Below, piece by piece: positions 1-7,853 of a stretch of DNA of 15,912 bases (within the stretch, counting starts at the first letter, position 1; every line of letters begins with the position of its first letter). The translations under genes and the position numbers were made by a program. The stretch is from CAYJDR01 sp964368965. GTDB taxonomy: Bacteria; Chrysiogenota; Deferribacteres; Deferribacterales; Mucispirillaceae. The notes beneath the pieces are model-generated. The model saw nothing but the letters and a program-made list of their open reading frames with translations. It did not search any database and was not told the DNA's origin. The stretch spans positions 1 to 15,912 of the forward strand of contig CAYJDR010000047.1 of the NCBI GenBank assembly GCA_964368965.1, in the 5' to 3' direction.

Positions 1-1190
1 AGCTCCCTATTAAGCACGCTTTCCTCGAGTGCATAAAGAGCAACTTGATAATACTCAATATTCCCGTCAGCTTTTTGTGCAACAAAGTCAACTTCGATTG
101 TTCGTTTCTCTGTCGTGCCATCAGATTTTTTGATAGTTTTAGTTTTCACTTTACCTACATTAACCCTATAACCACGCCTTAAAAGCTCCAGATAAACGAT
201 GTTTTCGAGCATATGCCCCATATCTCTATCAGAGTTACCAACAATCGAATTACGCAATCCAATATCAACGATGTAATACTTCGGGTTTGTACTCAAAATC
301 TGTTTACCCTTGATATCAAATCTATCGCATTTATGAAGAAGGTAGCTATCAAGAAGCCCTTGAATATATTTATCAATCGTAGGGACAGATATTGTGTTTC
401 TGCTTGCTTTAAATTGATTTTCGATATTACGTAGCGACGTTTCGCTTCCGATAGTATCGAACAAATAGCGTGCAATTAAATCAAACTTAGACGTGTCAGA
501 AATATTATATCGCTGCATAATATCTTTTTGGATAGTGTTTCTATAAACTGTGTCATGCAGATAATCATTGATTAACTGTCTATTGCCTTGAAAATCTAGC
601 GTTTGAGGGAATGAACTTTCCTTGATATATTTTGCATAGATTTCTTGAGTGTTAGATATATCTTCATGTTGATTATCTTTCAATGCGTTATAATATTCTG
701 CAAATGAATAAGGTTGTACTTTAATTTCAACATACCGCCCACCAAAAGTGTTTGCTAAATCGCCTGAAAACATGTATGCGTTTGAGCCTGTTAAGTATAA
801 ATCTATGTTGTCTTGCATGCGTAATGCGTTGGCGACTAACTGCCAGTTTTCTAAGAGTTGTACTTCGTCGATGAAAACATAGTTCATTTTGTTAGGTTGT
901 ATTTTCACAATAATATAATCGAGTAAGGTATTGTAGTCAGTCAATAAGTTCTTGTCATTTAAGCTTAAACCGATTTCACGAGTTTGAAAAATATCTTCCA
1001 AGTTGATGCTTATAATTTGTTTTTCATCAATATTTTTATGTTTTGCCAGATGATTTTGAAACAGGGTAAAAAGTTTAGATTTTCCGCAACGTCTAACACC
1101 TGTTAGGATTTTAACTAAATCAGTATGCTCTTGCCATAACTTTAACTTTTCAATATACAGTGGTCTATCAATCAAGTTTTTTGTCAGCAT
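1..1190 (-). CDS. AAA ATPase, DUF4143 type (3' end outside window)
   Basis: The reading frame is open from an ATG at 1188-1190 to the window edge, giving 396 codons with no stop seen. Walker A is GVRRCGKS at residues 31-38, Walker B is YVFIDEVQ at 104-111, and a sensor-like LTGSNA lies near 133-138. This order is typical of AAA_14/DUF4143 ATPases. The last visible part holds an EVDFVAQ stretch followed by a beta strand, in the place where these proteins carry a nuclease-like (PD-D/ExK-related) domain. The usual lysine of that motif is not obvious, because the strand reads YYQVAL. The start is fixed by an AAGGAGGTG site six bases or so upstream. Family members are common in accessory regions and their biological role is mostly unknown. 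The gene diverges from nothing nearby and is separated from the respiratory operon by 275 bases. Seen: motifs and frame. Inferred: family. Function not assigned. Confidence 0.85.
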   Translation of the reverse strand, partial: MLTKNLIDRPLYIEKLKLWQEHTDLVKILTGVRRCGKSKLFTLFQNHLAKHKNIDEKQIISINLEDIFQTREIGLSLNDKNLLTDYNTLLDYIIVKIQPNKMNYVFIDEVQLLENWQLVANALRMQDNIDLYLTGSNAYMFSGDLANTFGGRYVEIKVQPYSFAEYYNALKDNQHEDISNTQEIYAKYIKESSFPQTLDFQGNRQLINDYLHDTVYRNTIQKDIMQRYNISDTSKFDLIARYLFDTIGSETSLRNIENQFKASRNTISVPTIDKYIQGLLDSYLLHKCDRFDIKGKQILSTNPKYYIVDIGLRNSIVGNSDRDMGHMLENIVYLELLRRGYRVNVGKVKTKTIKKSDGTTEKRTIEVDFVAQKADGNIEYYQVALYALEESVLNRE

Positions 1191-1465
1191 AAACACCTCC
1201 TTGATAGCTAAAGTTTACTTTACAAAAACAGAAAAGTCAAGTTTTTGCAAATCATATTTTACAAAAAATGAAAAATAGCGTTTTTGTGAAATGAATTTGT
1301 TAAAGCAAGCGTATGTAATGCGGACAAACATTACCGAAGTCCAGCTTATACATTTTTTGACACTCTATGGGGTTATATAAACTGACATGTACCCTATCAA
1401 TAATCCCCCATAGGCTATAAAGTTTACATAGGATAATTTACAAACTTTTTATCTGTACCTCAGGT
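1191..1465. other. Intergenic region with two long-loop inverted repeats
   Basis: This AT-rich spacer lies between the ATPase start and the end of the respiratory operon. It holds the ATPase promoter, an 8-bp inverted repeat CTATGGGG (1365-1372) with CCCCATAG (1406-1413), and a 7-bp repeat AAAGTTT (1419-1425) with AAACTTT (1442-1448), followed on the plus strand by a short T run. I see no clean terminator for the minus-strand respiratory operon and no gene. The stretch at 1391-1408 resembles part of the operon module found at 11975-12005 (see findings). Confidence 0.5.
1212..1240 (-). promoter_or_regulatory. Sigma-A promoter of the DUF4143 ATPase gene
   Basis: On the minus strand, TTGACT (1235-1240) and TAAACT (1212-1217) are separated by exactly 17 bases. 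The predicted start of transcription is near 1205, only a few bases before the AAGGAGGTG ribosome site at about 1195-1203, so the leader is very short. CAAAAAC and TTTTTGTA words recur around the -35 box (1222-1287) and may be operator half-sites. Confidence 0.6.
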
Positions 1466-2233
1466 TTACTGCTGTTTTTTATGCTTTGTTGTAAAGTGAA
1501 TCGAATTTGTTGGACAATTATCTTTACATGTTAAACATGTTGTGCATTGTTCAATAAATTGTCTGTTGTTGCTTTTTATATCCACATTTTCAGGGCAAGT
1601 CGATACACATGTATTGCACGCTATATCTTTTGAACACAAGCATGTATTGTTATTTACATGTAGTTGTATCTTTTTGATAGGTATTTTTCTTATAAGTGCA
1701 AATATACCTGCAATCGGACAAATATATTTGCACCATTTTCTAAAAAATATTAGTTCAACTATGAGTATCGCAGGGAAGATAATTAAATTCCAGCTTGGTT
1801 CGTATATGCTTAACATTTTAATCATTGCGAAAATAAATCCGAATATTAATCCAATAGGACACACTAAGCAAAATACTGGGAATTGGACAATAAATGACAC
1901 AACTAACGCTACAACAAGAATGATATATGGCAGATAGCTGAGAGGCTTTGTTGGTTTTTTTTCAGCTTTGTTTACTTTAGGTTTTATTAAGCCTGTTGGG
2001 CATAACCACGAGCAGAAAAACCGCCCTATTAAAAATATCAACACAAGCCCTATCGAGACACCAAGTATCATGTGCGTTGGGATACTTCTTGCAGCTGCAG
2101 TTATTTGTAAAAAACCAACAGGGCATAAGTTGCATAGCGTGCCAACGCCTTTATCAGTAAAAGCGCCACCAATTATAACCGCAAGCGTTAATAAGAGTAT
2201 AGGGGTTTTGAATTTGTGTAATTTTAATTTCAT
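1466..2233 (-). CDS. NapH-like membrane 4Fe-4S protein
   Basis: This 255-residue polytopic membrane protein belongs to the NapH/polyferredoxin family, which accepts electrons from menaquinol and passes them to Fe-S partners outside the membrane. Four short cysteine motifs sit at membrane edges: CNLCP (34-38), CSWLCP (74-79), CLVCP (122-126) and CKYICP (168-173). At least four hydrophobic helices alternate with them. The C-terminal part is ferredoxin-like, with a canonical second cluster (C230, C233, C236, C240) and an irregular first one (C200, C206, C209, C213). The ATG overlaps the stop of the NapG-like gene by four bases (ATGA), which suggests translational coupling. It is the last gene of the operon. 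Family assignment is firm. The pairing with the NapG-like protein as a quinol dehydrogenase is inferred from Nap systems. Confidence 0.85.
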   Translation of the reverse strand: MKLKLHKFKTPILLLTLAVIIGGAFTDKGVGTLCNLCPVGFLQITAAARSIPTHMILGVSIGLVLIFLIGRFFCSWLCPTGLIKPKVNKAEKKPTKPLSYLPYIILVVALVVSFIVQFPVFCLVCPIGLIFGFIFAMIKMLSIYEPSWNLIIFPAILIVELIFFRKWCKYICPIAGIFALIRKIPIKKIQLHVNNNTCLCSKDIACNTCVSTCPENVDIKSNNRQFIEQCTTCLTCKDNCPTNSIHFTTKHKKQQ

Positions 2234-2823
2234 ATAACTTCTCTAGGTGGAGTGTTAGCGTTTCTAGGTATTACTATTATGCCAATCCCCGTAATATTTC
2301 GCCCGAGCGATGTTGATGGACATTCAATTTGACAAATACCACAACCGTTGCACTTTTCAGGTATCACAACAGGACGTTTAGAGTCATCTAAGTAAATTGC
2401 TTTTAGTGGGCATTTATCAACACAAACGGTGCAACCGATATAATCCCATGCGACACAATCCTTTTCGATAATTTTAGCTATACCAATATCGAGTGATTGT
2501 TCCGTAACAGGTTGCAATGCGCCTGTTGGGCATACTTGTGGGCATTTTATGCATGAGTTGCAAAAGTTTTCTTTAAAATATATTACAGGTGTGTTCATTC
2601 TGACAAAGCCGTACTCAAGCGATGCTGGTTGCACAACTTCAGTAGGGCAAACTTGTACGCACCTTTGGCAGCGGTTGCATTTCGCTAAAAATTCATCTTC
2701 AGCTACAGCGCCAGGTGGGCGCAACATATTTGAATTTTCAACGTCACCAGCTATTGCTGAAGTGGCAGTAATATTAGATATTGCTATCGTTGCTAAAAAA
2801 GTTCTACGCGTTATTTTTGTCAT
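2230..2823 (-). CDS. NapG-like Tat-exported ferredoxin (four 4Fe-4S clusters)
   Basis: This is a 197-residue protein. The N-terminus has a twin-arginine signal, TRRTFLA at residues 5-11, followed by a hydrophobic stretch ending in AIAG, so it is probably exported folded. Four cysteine groups follow: C49/52/55/59, C88/91/94/98, C123/131/134/138 and C158/161/164/168. This is the layout of NapG and MauM-type ferredoxins. In nitrate reductase systems NapG works with NapH to move electrons from menaquinol to the catalytic side, and the neighbouring NapH-like gene, overlapping by four bases, supports the same pair here. The start has a modest GAGGG ribosome site. The gap to the DmsC-like gene upstream is 19 bases. 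No nap catalytic genes are present, so this pair presumably serves the molybdoenzyme at 4984-7659. Confidence 0.85.
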   Translation of the reverse strand: MTKITRRTFLATIAISNITATSAIAGDVENSNMLRPPGAVAEDEFLAKCNRCQRCVQVCPTEVVQPASLEYGFVRMNTPVIYFKENFCNSCIKCPQVCPTGALQPVTEQSLDIGIAKIIEKDCVAWDYIGCTVCVDKCPLKAIYLDDSKRPVVIPEKCNGCGICQIECPSTSLGRNITGIGIIVIPRNANTPPREVI

Positions 2824-2842
2824 GTATCCCTCAATACATTTA

Positions 2843-3634
2843 TTAGTTAAAGAAAATTCGGTTATTTATACCTCTTTCAACCATAGGTAATTGTGCTACA
2901 ATTATATTTAGTAGCAATATCCCCACGATGCAAACTGTTGACGTAATAGCAGTAGCTATTTTACTATTGTGCTTCACAAAGCTATAAGCTGTTGGGGTAA
3001 CGCAACATACAATAACAAACGCCCAAAATATAGGTGCAAGCGTGCCACTTGTTAATCGTTCAATATCAAGTATGCGGTCTTGTTGAGGCAAAGATGCAAG
3101 CCTTAATGTAAAACCAGCAACTGATATACATACTAAGATACTCACGGCACGTAAAGTAAGTTTATATTTGTGTGATGAATTGTAGCTACCCATTAACAAT
3201 GCAGTTTGCACAACAACTAGCACAAAAACTAATGTAAGTATAAACGTATTTAGTGCTGGCCTAGTGCTTATCATATAGATGTTGCTTATAAAAAAAGCTG
3301 ACACTAGTGATATTAATACTGCAACACCTGATACAATTTGTTTGTATTGTTTTGCGTAGAAATATGTGAAAACTGCCACAGTAGCAACAAATATTTGTGT
3401 AATAAGCGCCGCAGAAAACGCTTTTTGAGGCGTCCTAATTACTGTAAGTATTTTTACAGGGTCGTTAAATCCAAGTGCTATTGCAACAATACTAGATAGT
3501 GCTAAAACTGCTGAGACAAGCACAAATGTTGGGCGTTTGTCGTTTTTATAAGCATAAATTGCGCTATGCAAAAGTATGATAGCGCCTACTAGTGCAAGGA
3601 ACATAAAAAAAGTTGTATTCCATTTTGTATTCAT
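2843..3634 (-). CDS. DmsC-like integral membrane anchor subunit
   Basis: This 263-residue protein has about eight hydrophobic helices and almost no long soluble loop. The pattern matches DmsC, the menaquinol-oxidising anchor of DMSO-reductase-type complexes. A loop reading GFNDPVKIL near residues 55-63 stands where DmsC proteins usually carry a histidine-containing HLGRP-like segment. A TRPALNTF stretch near residues 123-130 matches the conserved region of the following helices. The histidine that takes part in quinol oxidation in E. coli DmsC has no evident counterpart at that place, so the quinol site may be altered. It follows the chaperone gene by 12 bases. The ribosome site is weak, so translation may depend on coupling. 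It could also be described as a diverged NrfD-like anchor, but DmsC fits better. Confidence 0.72.
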   Translation of the reverse strand: MNTKWNTTFFMFLALVGAIILLHSAIYAYKNDKRPTFVLVSAVLALSSIVAIALGFNDPVKILTVIRTPQKAFSAALITQIFVATVAVFTYFYAKQYKQIVSGVAVLISLVSAFFISNIYMISTRPALNTFILTLVFVLVVVQTALLMGSYNSSHKYKLTLRAVSILVCISVAGFTLRLASLPQQDRILDIERLTSGTLAPIFWAFVIVCCVTPTAYSFVKHNSKIATAITSTVCIVGILLLNIIVAQLPMVERGINNRIFFN

Positions 3635-3646
3635 GATAGCACCATA

Positions 3647-4300
3647 TTAATGTAATTCGTTTAGTAGTTCTTTATCCATATTGACAAACGATAATGTTAT
3701 ATCTGCTATGCCACGGTAGAAATCTGTGCGTGCAAACTCCGTCACTTCACCACAAAAAAATGGCAACCAATTTAGTAAATGATTGTCTATAAAGCTTTTT
3801 TGAATTTCAACGTATCTTTCAACAGCTTCTATGTCGCTGTTGTTGTATGCTTCTATTGTTTTTTCGCAGAGGTATGCCATAAATTCTAATTCAATTGCCA
3901 AATGGTCTTCTGGGATATGTTCAGTAGTTTTTTTATCAAGCCCATTTTGTCTGTATATTGCAAGGACTTCATCACGAGCAGCCTGCATGATTAGTCGCTC
4001 TTGGCTTGTGTAAACGGATTCATAAGGTGCTGATATTTTTTCTTTTTGAACAACGCCAGCGCCTAAGAACACGCGTGCATAGTCAACAGCAAGTTCAAGG
4101 ACAGGTTCATTTTGTTGAGAGTCAATAAAGTTTTTTATTAAATGATACCCTCGTTCCATGTAAGTATCTTTTACAGAGTTAAAATCAATATTTTTGATAG
4201 TGTCATACATATCATCAGTGATTTCTGTTTTATATATTTCTGCAAGCAGTTGATATTGTTGTTTTCTTGCTGTTGTTAGTTCCACATTTTCTACGTTCAT
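3647..4300 (-). CDS. TorD/DmsD-family molybdoenzyme chaperone
   Basis: This 217-residue, all-helical, soluble protein has TorD-family signatures: YESVY at residues 93-97 within an APYESVY segment, and EDHLAIELEFM at 131-141. Chaperones of this family bind the twin-arginine signal of the catalytic subunit, hold it until the bis-MGD cofactor is inserted and then release it to the Tat translocon. The partner here is clearly the Tat-tagged subunit encoded two genes upstream. The ribosome site AAGGAG lies about six bases before the ATG. The gene is separated from the Fe-S subunit gene by a strong hairpin (4325-4352), which may lower its expression relative to the two structural subunits. Confidence 0.85.
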   Translation of the reverse strand: MNVENVELTTARKQQYQLLAEIYKTEITDDMYDTIKNIDFNSVKDTYMERGYHLIKNFIDSQQNEPVLELAVDYARVFLGAGVVQKEKISAPYESVYTSQERLIMQAARDEVLAIYRQNGLDKKTTEHIPEDHLAIELEFMAYLCEKTIEAYNNSDIEAVERYVEIQKSFIDNHLLNWLPFFCGEVTEFARTDFYRGIADITLSFVNMDKELLNELH

Positions 4301-4324
4301 GGTAGCTCCTTAAATAATAATTAA

Positions 4325-4352
4325 TAATGTGCCTACGTGAGTAGGCACATTA
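4325..4352 (-). terminator. 12-bp intergenic hairpin (attenuator or mRNA boundary)
   Basis: TAATGTGCCTAC (4325-4336) and its exact complement GTAGGCACATTA (4341-4352) flank a four-base GTGA loop. In the minus-strand transcript the stem is followed by an AT-rich run with scattered Ts, not a pure T tract. It fits partial termination, or protection of the 3' end of a processed transcript of the first two genes, better than full termination. It lies between the Fe-S subunit stop and the chaperone ribosome site. Confidence 0.65.
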
Positions 4353-4363
4353 CGGGAGGGTGG

Positions 4364-4963
4364 CTAATTTTGAGGGAAAAATTGCCATTTAGTGCGTTTT
4401 TGCCATTTTGCTACTTTATCATGGAGAATATATTTCACAGTTGGCTTGTTGCCTTCATCAGGCATAGAGTGAGTATTGTGCATGCCTGCATCAGCAACTT
4501 TTTTATTTACAATGCTATTTTTATCGCCAGCATCGCCAACATAGCGAGCTTTTGCACAGCATGCTGTTACGCATATTGGGTCTTTATCGCCTAGATGCTC
4601 GCACAGTGTACATTTTTCAACAACTTCAGTATTCTTATTGAAAGATCTTGCGCCATAAGGGCAAGCGTCCATACATAGTAAACAGCCGATACATTTTTCT
4701 TTGTCGATAAGTATAACGCCATTTTCATCAATATGTGTTGCTTCTGTAGGGCATACCTCAACACATGGTGCGTTGTCGCATGCTTGGCAAATACTTGGGA
4801 GGTAGTATTGCTCAAGGTTTGGGAACGTGCCAACTGGCCCCATTGTGAGAACTTTGTTGTAAGTTACACCTAAGTCAACTTTGTTTTCATTTTTACAAGC
4901 GACTTCGCAAGAGTAACAACCAATACAACGATCTAAATCTATTACCATAGTTTTCTTTTTCAT
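4364..4963 (-). CDS. DmsB/PhsB-type 4Fe-4S electron-transfer subunit
   Basis: This 199-residue ferredoxin-like subunit passes electrons between the membrane module and the catalytic subunit. Sixteen cysteines form four clusters: C13/16/19/23, C59/62/67/71, C91/94/97/101 and C118/121/131/135, the order seen in DmsB, PhsB and PsrB. It has no signal peptide. Family partners usually cross the membrane by hitch-hiking on the Tat signal of the catalytic subunit. A longer frame beginning with TTG at 4981 exists, but an AGGAG site seven bases before the ATG at 4961-4963 fixes the shorter start. The gap to the catalytic gene is 20 bases. A C-terminal tail of about 50 residues after the last cluster has no recognised motif. 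Confidence 0.88.
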   Translation of the reverse strand: MKKKTMVIDLDRCIGCYSCEVACKNENKVDLGVTYNKVLTMGPVGTFPNLEQYYLPSICQACDNAPCVEVCPTEATHIDENGVILIDKEKCIGCLLCMDACPYGARSFNKNTEVVEKCTLCEHLGDKDPICVTACCAKARYVGDAGDKNSIVNKKVADAGMHNTHSMPDEGNKPTVKYILHDKVAKWQKRTKWQFFPQN

Positions 4964-4983
4964 TAGTTTGCTCCTAGTCAATA

Positions 4984-7659
4984 TTATTTGAGTTTAACAA
5001 TTTTAGTTTGCTCAGAAACAGTTGGCATCCATGGTTTAAAGTCTTCAGGTTTTGACCAAATACCTTCTGGTGCCCCATCAGCTTTGCTAATTTTTACCTG
5101 AAAGCCACGTAGCGTATGCGTGCCACAAACATCGTTAAACGGTGCGTCGTTTTTAGATAAAACGTTTACGTTCATTTCTTTCCAGCCTTGTGTTTCAGTT
5201 TCAAGTGTTTCTGGGTTCCAAAAACGTTCCATATAAACAACGCCTGGAGCAATAGCTTCAGATACAAGTGCTTTAGCTCTAATTTTTCCGCGTTTCGACT
5301 CAACCCATACCCAATCACCTTGTGCAACGCCATATTTTTTAGCATCGCTTGTGTGCACCATTATTTCTGCAACAGGTACAATTTCACGAAGATATGGGTT
5401 GTTCCTTAATGTTGTATGGTGCCATACGGCTAAACGTCCGTTTGTCATAACAAGTGGAAATTCTTTTGCTATGGGCCTATTTGGGCTTTCGTATGGCTCA
5501 ACAAAGTACATGAACGGGTCATAGTCTTTCGTTACAGGCTCAAGTTTATATTGTGTAAATGGGTAACCTGTACGTCCTAAGTGTATGAATGTTTCAAGGT
5601 AAACTTCACATTTTTTAGAAGGTGTGCCAAATCCTTTTGGTTTGCCAGTTTTTGGATCTTTTTGCAAGTACACTTCATATTGTCTATAAACGTCCATAGG
5701 GTTATATTCAAAAGGAATTTTTGCAGTGTACTCTTTCCATGTCATGCCAAATGCGTCACCAACCCATGCATCAAGTTGTTCTTCATAAGTTTCATAATAA
5801 GGTAACTCAGGAGCAGTTTTCTTAGGGTCAAAAGCGTCTTTACAGCCTTGGTGTCCAAGTTCGCCACAACGTTTAGCAAGTTGAGCCCATACCCATGTTT
5901 CGTTTACTGTTTCAAATAAATGTGTAGTAGCTTGCCTTGCGAACATTCTGTTAAAAGAAGCGGTTACAAAGTCAGTTTCTAGCCATTCATTTACAGGCAA
6001 TATGAAGTCAGCATATGCAGTAAATGATGTTGGATACATGAAAATATGAACAATCAAATCAACATTTTTAGTAGCGTCTGCCCATTCTGCAGCGTTAGGT
6101 ACAGTGCCAAGTTTATTACCAGAGCGCTCTAACCACGCTTTTATTGGGTAAGGCTTACCAGTTTTCATTGCGTCCAGTATAGCATTAGGTTGAGCTGTCC
6201 ACCAATGTAGCGTGCCTTTATGCTCTTTTAAGCCCAAGCGCTTGTTTAGTTGTTCTTCAGACAAGAAGTGAGTTAGTTTTGACGTTCTAATATTACCAAC
6301 AGCTTTATCTTGGTAACGCTGTAGAACTGTGCCAGGTTTTTCAATATAGCCCATTAGCATATCAAGTGTTGCAGTGCCTTGTGCAGCTTGAACAGAGTTC
6401 TCATTTTGGTCTGTTGCAACGCCTAGTGCAATACTTGATGGAGCGTCTACATATATTTTTATAGCTTTTACAATGTCATCTTTGTTTAACCAACAAACTT
6501 CAGCACCTTTTTCAAGTGTCCATGGTTCAGCACGTTCTTTTAACACTTGGAATGCAGGTTTACATTTAACACCTTTTACAGTATATGTGCCTTCTAATGC
6601 AGGCGAAAGTTTTTCATCATATGGGTATGCCATAGCCTTTGCAGATTTAGTCTTTGTATCCCATACGACGAACTTATCTTTATCGCCACCTTTAACAAGG
6701 TCGCTTTCACGTAGTAACATTTTTGTTTTAATATTTACAAGATATGGCAGGTTAGTCCATTTTAATACAAATTCTTTGTCGTATAAGTTATTGTCAATAA
6801 TATATTTTACCCATGTAAGCATAAGTGCTACATCTGTACCAGGCCTGATCGGTAACCATACATCAGCTTTAGTTGCATCTGGTGTAAATCGTGGGTCAAT
6901 AACTACAGTTTTTGCGCCATAAGCTCTCATTTCAGCAAGTACCCTACCCGCTTGAGATGGTCCGCTATACGAAGGTGCAGTTCCCCATAAAACAAGGCTC
7001 TTCATATTTTTTTCGCGATAAAAATAAGTTTCGATACAGTTAGAGTCACCTAAGCTTGAGTTACCAGTTGGGCCACCACCATACATAAACAAGTATGCAA
7101 GCATACGTGGCATATAACATTGTGCAGCACCTGGCTCAAACCAGTTAGGTGTACCGAACACGTTTGTAAACCTACAAATACCATAGAAGTTTGGGTTACC
7201 GCCGCCACCAGTTGAAGCCATAACAGATTCCGCGCCGTAATCTTTACGTATCTTCATAAGTTTTTTTGCTATTTTATCAATAGCTTCTTCCCAAGTGATA
7301 CGTTTCCATTTGTTTTCACCACGCTTGCCAACACGTTCCATTGGGTACTTGATACGGTTAGGGTGATAAAGGGCTTGGATACCAGATAAACCTTTAACGC
7401 ATAGTGCGCCTTCGCTACGTTCAAAATCAGGGTTGCCTTCAAGTTTAATTACCCTGCCATCACGAACGTGTGCAAGTACACCACAGTCAGCAGTACAGCT
7501 ACGGCAATTTGTTTTGATTATCTTTGTTTCTGCTTCGTCAGCTGCAAAAGCAGCCTTAGCAGTTAAAAGACCGTCCGTGATACCGCCTGATGCAACAATA
7601 CCAGCAGTTGTTGCTGATGCTTTCAAAAAGTTACGTCTGTTCAGTTTCAGATGTTTCAT
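4984..7659 (-). CDS. Tat-exported bis-MGD molybdopterin oxidoreductase, catalytic subunit
   Basis: This 891-residue enzyme belongs to the DMSO-reductase superfamily. A twin-arginine signal NRRNFLK (residues 7-13) is followed by a hydrophobic stretch and an AFA-A cleavage-like site near 39. The [4Fe-4S] motif is C52-x2-C55-x3-C59-x27-C87. The likely molybdenum ligand is a cysteine in GAAQCYMPR (about 181). Other superfamily marks are the IDPRFTPDATKADVWLPIRPGTD block and a C-terminal cofactor-binding domain around MTNGRLAVWHH. The family includes polysulfide, thiosulfate and arsenate reductases, acetylene hydratase-like proteins and the gut catechol dehydroxylases. The cysteine ligand and overall look place it near these rather than near serine-ligand DMSO reductases. 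The substrate cannot be read from sequence. A longer frame begins four codons earlier, but GGAGG five bases before the second ATG (7657-7659) favours this start. First gene of the operon, driven by the sigma-54 promoter at 7773-7789. Confidence 0.9.
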   Translation of the reverse strand: MKHLKLNRRNFLKASATTAGIVASGGITDGLLTAKAAFAADEAETKIIKTNCRSCTADCGVLAHVRDGRVIKLEGNPDFERSEGALCVKGLSGIQALYHPNRIKYPMERVGKRGENKWKRITWEEAIDKIAKKLMKIRKDYGAESVMASTGGGGNPNFYGICRFTNVFGTPNWFEPGAAQCYMPRMLAYLFMYGGGPTGNSSLGDSNCIETYFYREKNMKSLVLWGTAPSYSGPSQAGRVLAEMRAYGAKTVVIDPRFTPDATKADVWLPIRPGTDVALMLTWVKYIIDNNLYDKEFVLKWTNLPYLVNIKTKMLLRESDLVKGGDKDKFVVWDTKTKSAKAMAYPYDEKLSPALEGTYTVKGVKCKPAFQVLKERAEPWTLEKGAEVCWLNKDDIVKAIKIYVDAPSSIALGVATDQNENSVQAAQGTATLDMLMGYIEKPGTVLQRYQDKAVGNIRTSKLTHFLSEEQLNKRLGLKEHKGTLHWWTAQPNAILDAMKTGKPYPIKAWLERSGNKLGTVPNAAEWADATKNVDLIVHIFMYPTSFTAYADFILPVNEWLETDFVTASFNRMFARQATTHLFETVNETWVWAQLAKRCGELGHQGCKDAFDPKKTAPELPYYETYEEQLDAWVGDAFGMTWKEYTAKIPFEYNPMDVYRQYEVYLQKDPKTGKPKGFGTPSKKCEVYLETFIHLGRTGYPFTQYKLEPVTKDYDPFMYFVEPYESPNRPIAKEFPLVMTNGRLAVWHHTTLRNNPYLREIVPVAEIMVHTSDAKKYGVAQGDWVWVESKRGKIRAKALVSEAIAPGVVYMERFWNPETLETETQGWKEMNVNVLSKNDAPFNDVCGTHTLRGFQVKISKADGAPEGIWSKPEDFKPWMPTVSEQTKIVKLK

Positions 7660-7772
7660 TCTCTCCTCCATAATTAATGTTTGCTAATAAAAAGCATAAA
7701 ATAAATATTGTTCTGAAATTCAATAATTATTCTCTCTAAAAAAATATACTCTAAGAATTGTACAATTTTGAG

Positions 7773-7789
7773 AAGCAAGTCGTGTGCCA
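7773..7789 (-). promoter_or_regulatory. Sigma-54 (-24/-12) promoter of the molybdoenzyme operon
   Basis: On the minus strand the sequence reads TGGCAC-ACGAC-TTGCTT. This matches the -24/-12 consensus TGGCAC-N5-TTGCW, with the invariant GG and GC correctly spaced. Transcription would start near 7763, leaving a leader of about 105 bases before the ATG at 7659. The divergent neighbour is a GAFTGA-containing sigma-54 activator, which strongly supports function. Confidence 0.9.
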
Positions 7790-7796
7790 TTGATAT

Positions 7797-7820
7797 AATC
7801 AATTACTTATCAATGATTTA
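7797..7820 (-). promoter_or_regulatory. Candidate DNA-bending (IHF/HU-like) site between enhancer and promoter
   Basis: Two matches to WATCAA-N4-TTR occur in phase, 11 bases apart, at 7797-7809 and 7808-7820. They lie between the sigma-54 promoter and the palindrome at 7854-7869. IHF sites in this position help activators loop to sigma-54 polymerase in Proteobacteria. Bacillota generally use HU instead, and AT-rich DNA gives chance matches, so this is tentative. Confidence 0.3.
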
Positions 7821-7841
7821 CAAGCATAGTGTATCATTGAT
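7809..7841. promoter_or_regulatory. 9-bp inverted repeat in the divergent promoter region
   Basis: ATCAATGAT (7809-7817) and ATCATTGAT (7833-7841) are perfect inverted copies with a 15-base spacer. A further ATTGAT/ATCAAT pair lies at 7789-7803. It may be a second activator or repressor site centred about 60 bases upstream of the operon start. Confidence 0.4.
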
Positions 7842-7853
7842 TTGTGTCATTTT

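Noticed and set aside
1419..1450. Intrinsic terminator of the respiratory operon
   Set aside because: The 7-bp stem has a 16-base loop and its T run lies on the plus strand, the wrong direction for the operon.
4591..4833. 80-residue frame inside the Fe-S subunit gene
   Set aside because: It lies in another frame of a clear ferredoxin-type gene, with no ribosome site or family features.
7790..7802. FNR-like box (TTGAT / ATCAA)
   Set aside because: The half-sites are separated by three bases, while FNR boxes need four. The sequence overlaps the sigma-54 promoter edge and fits the cluster of ATCAAT words better.
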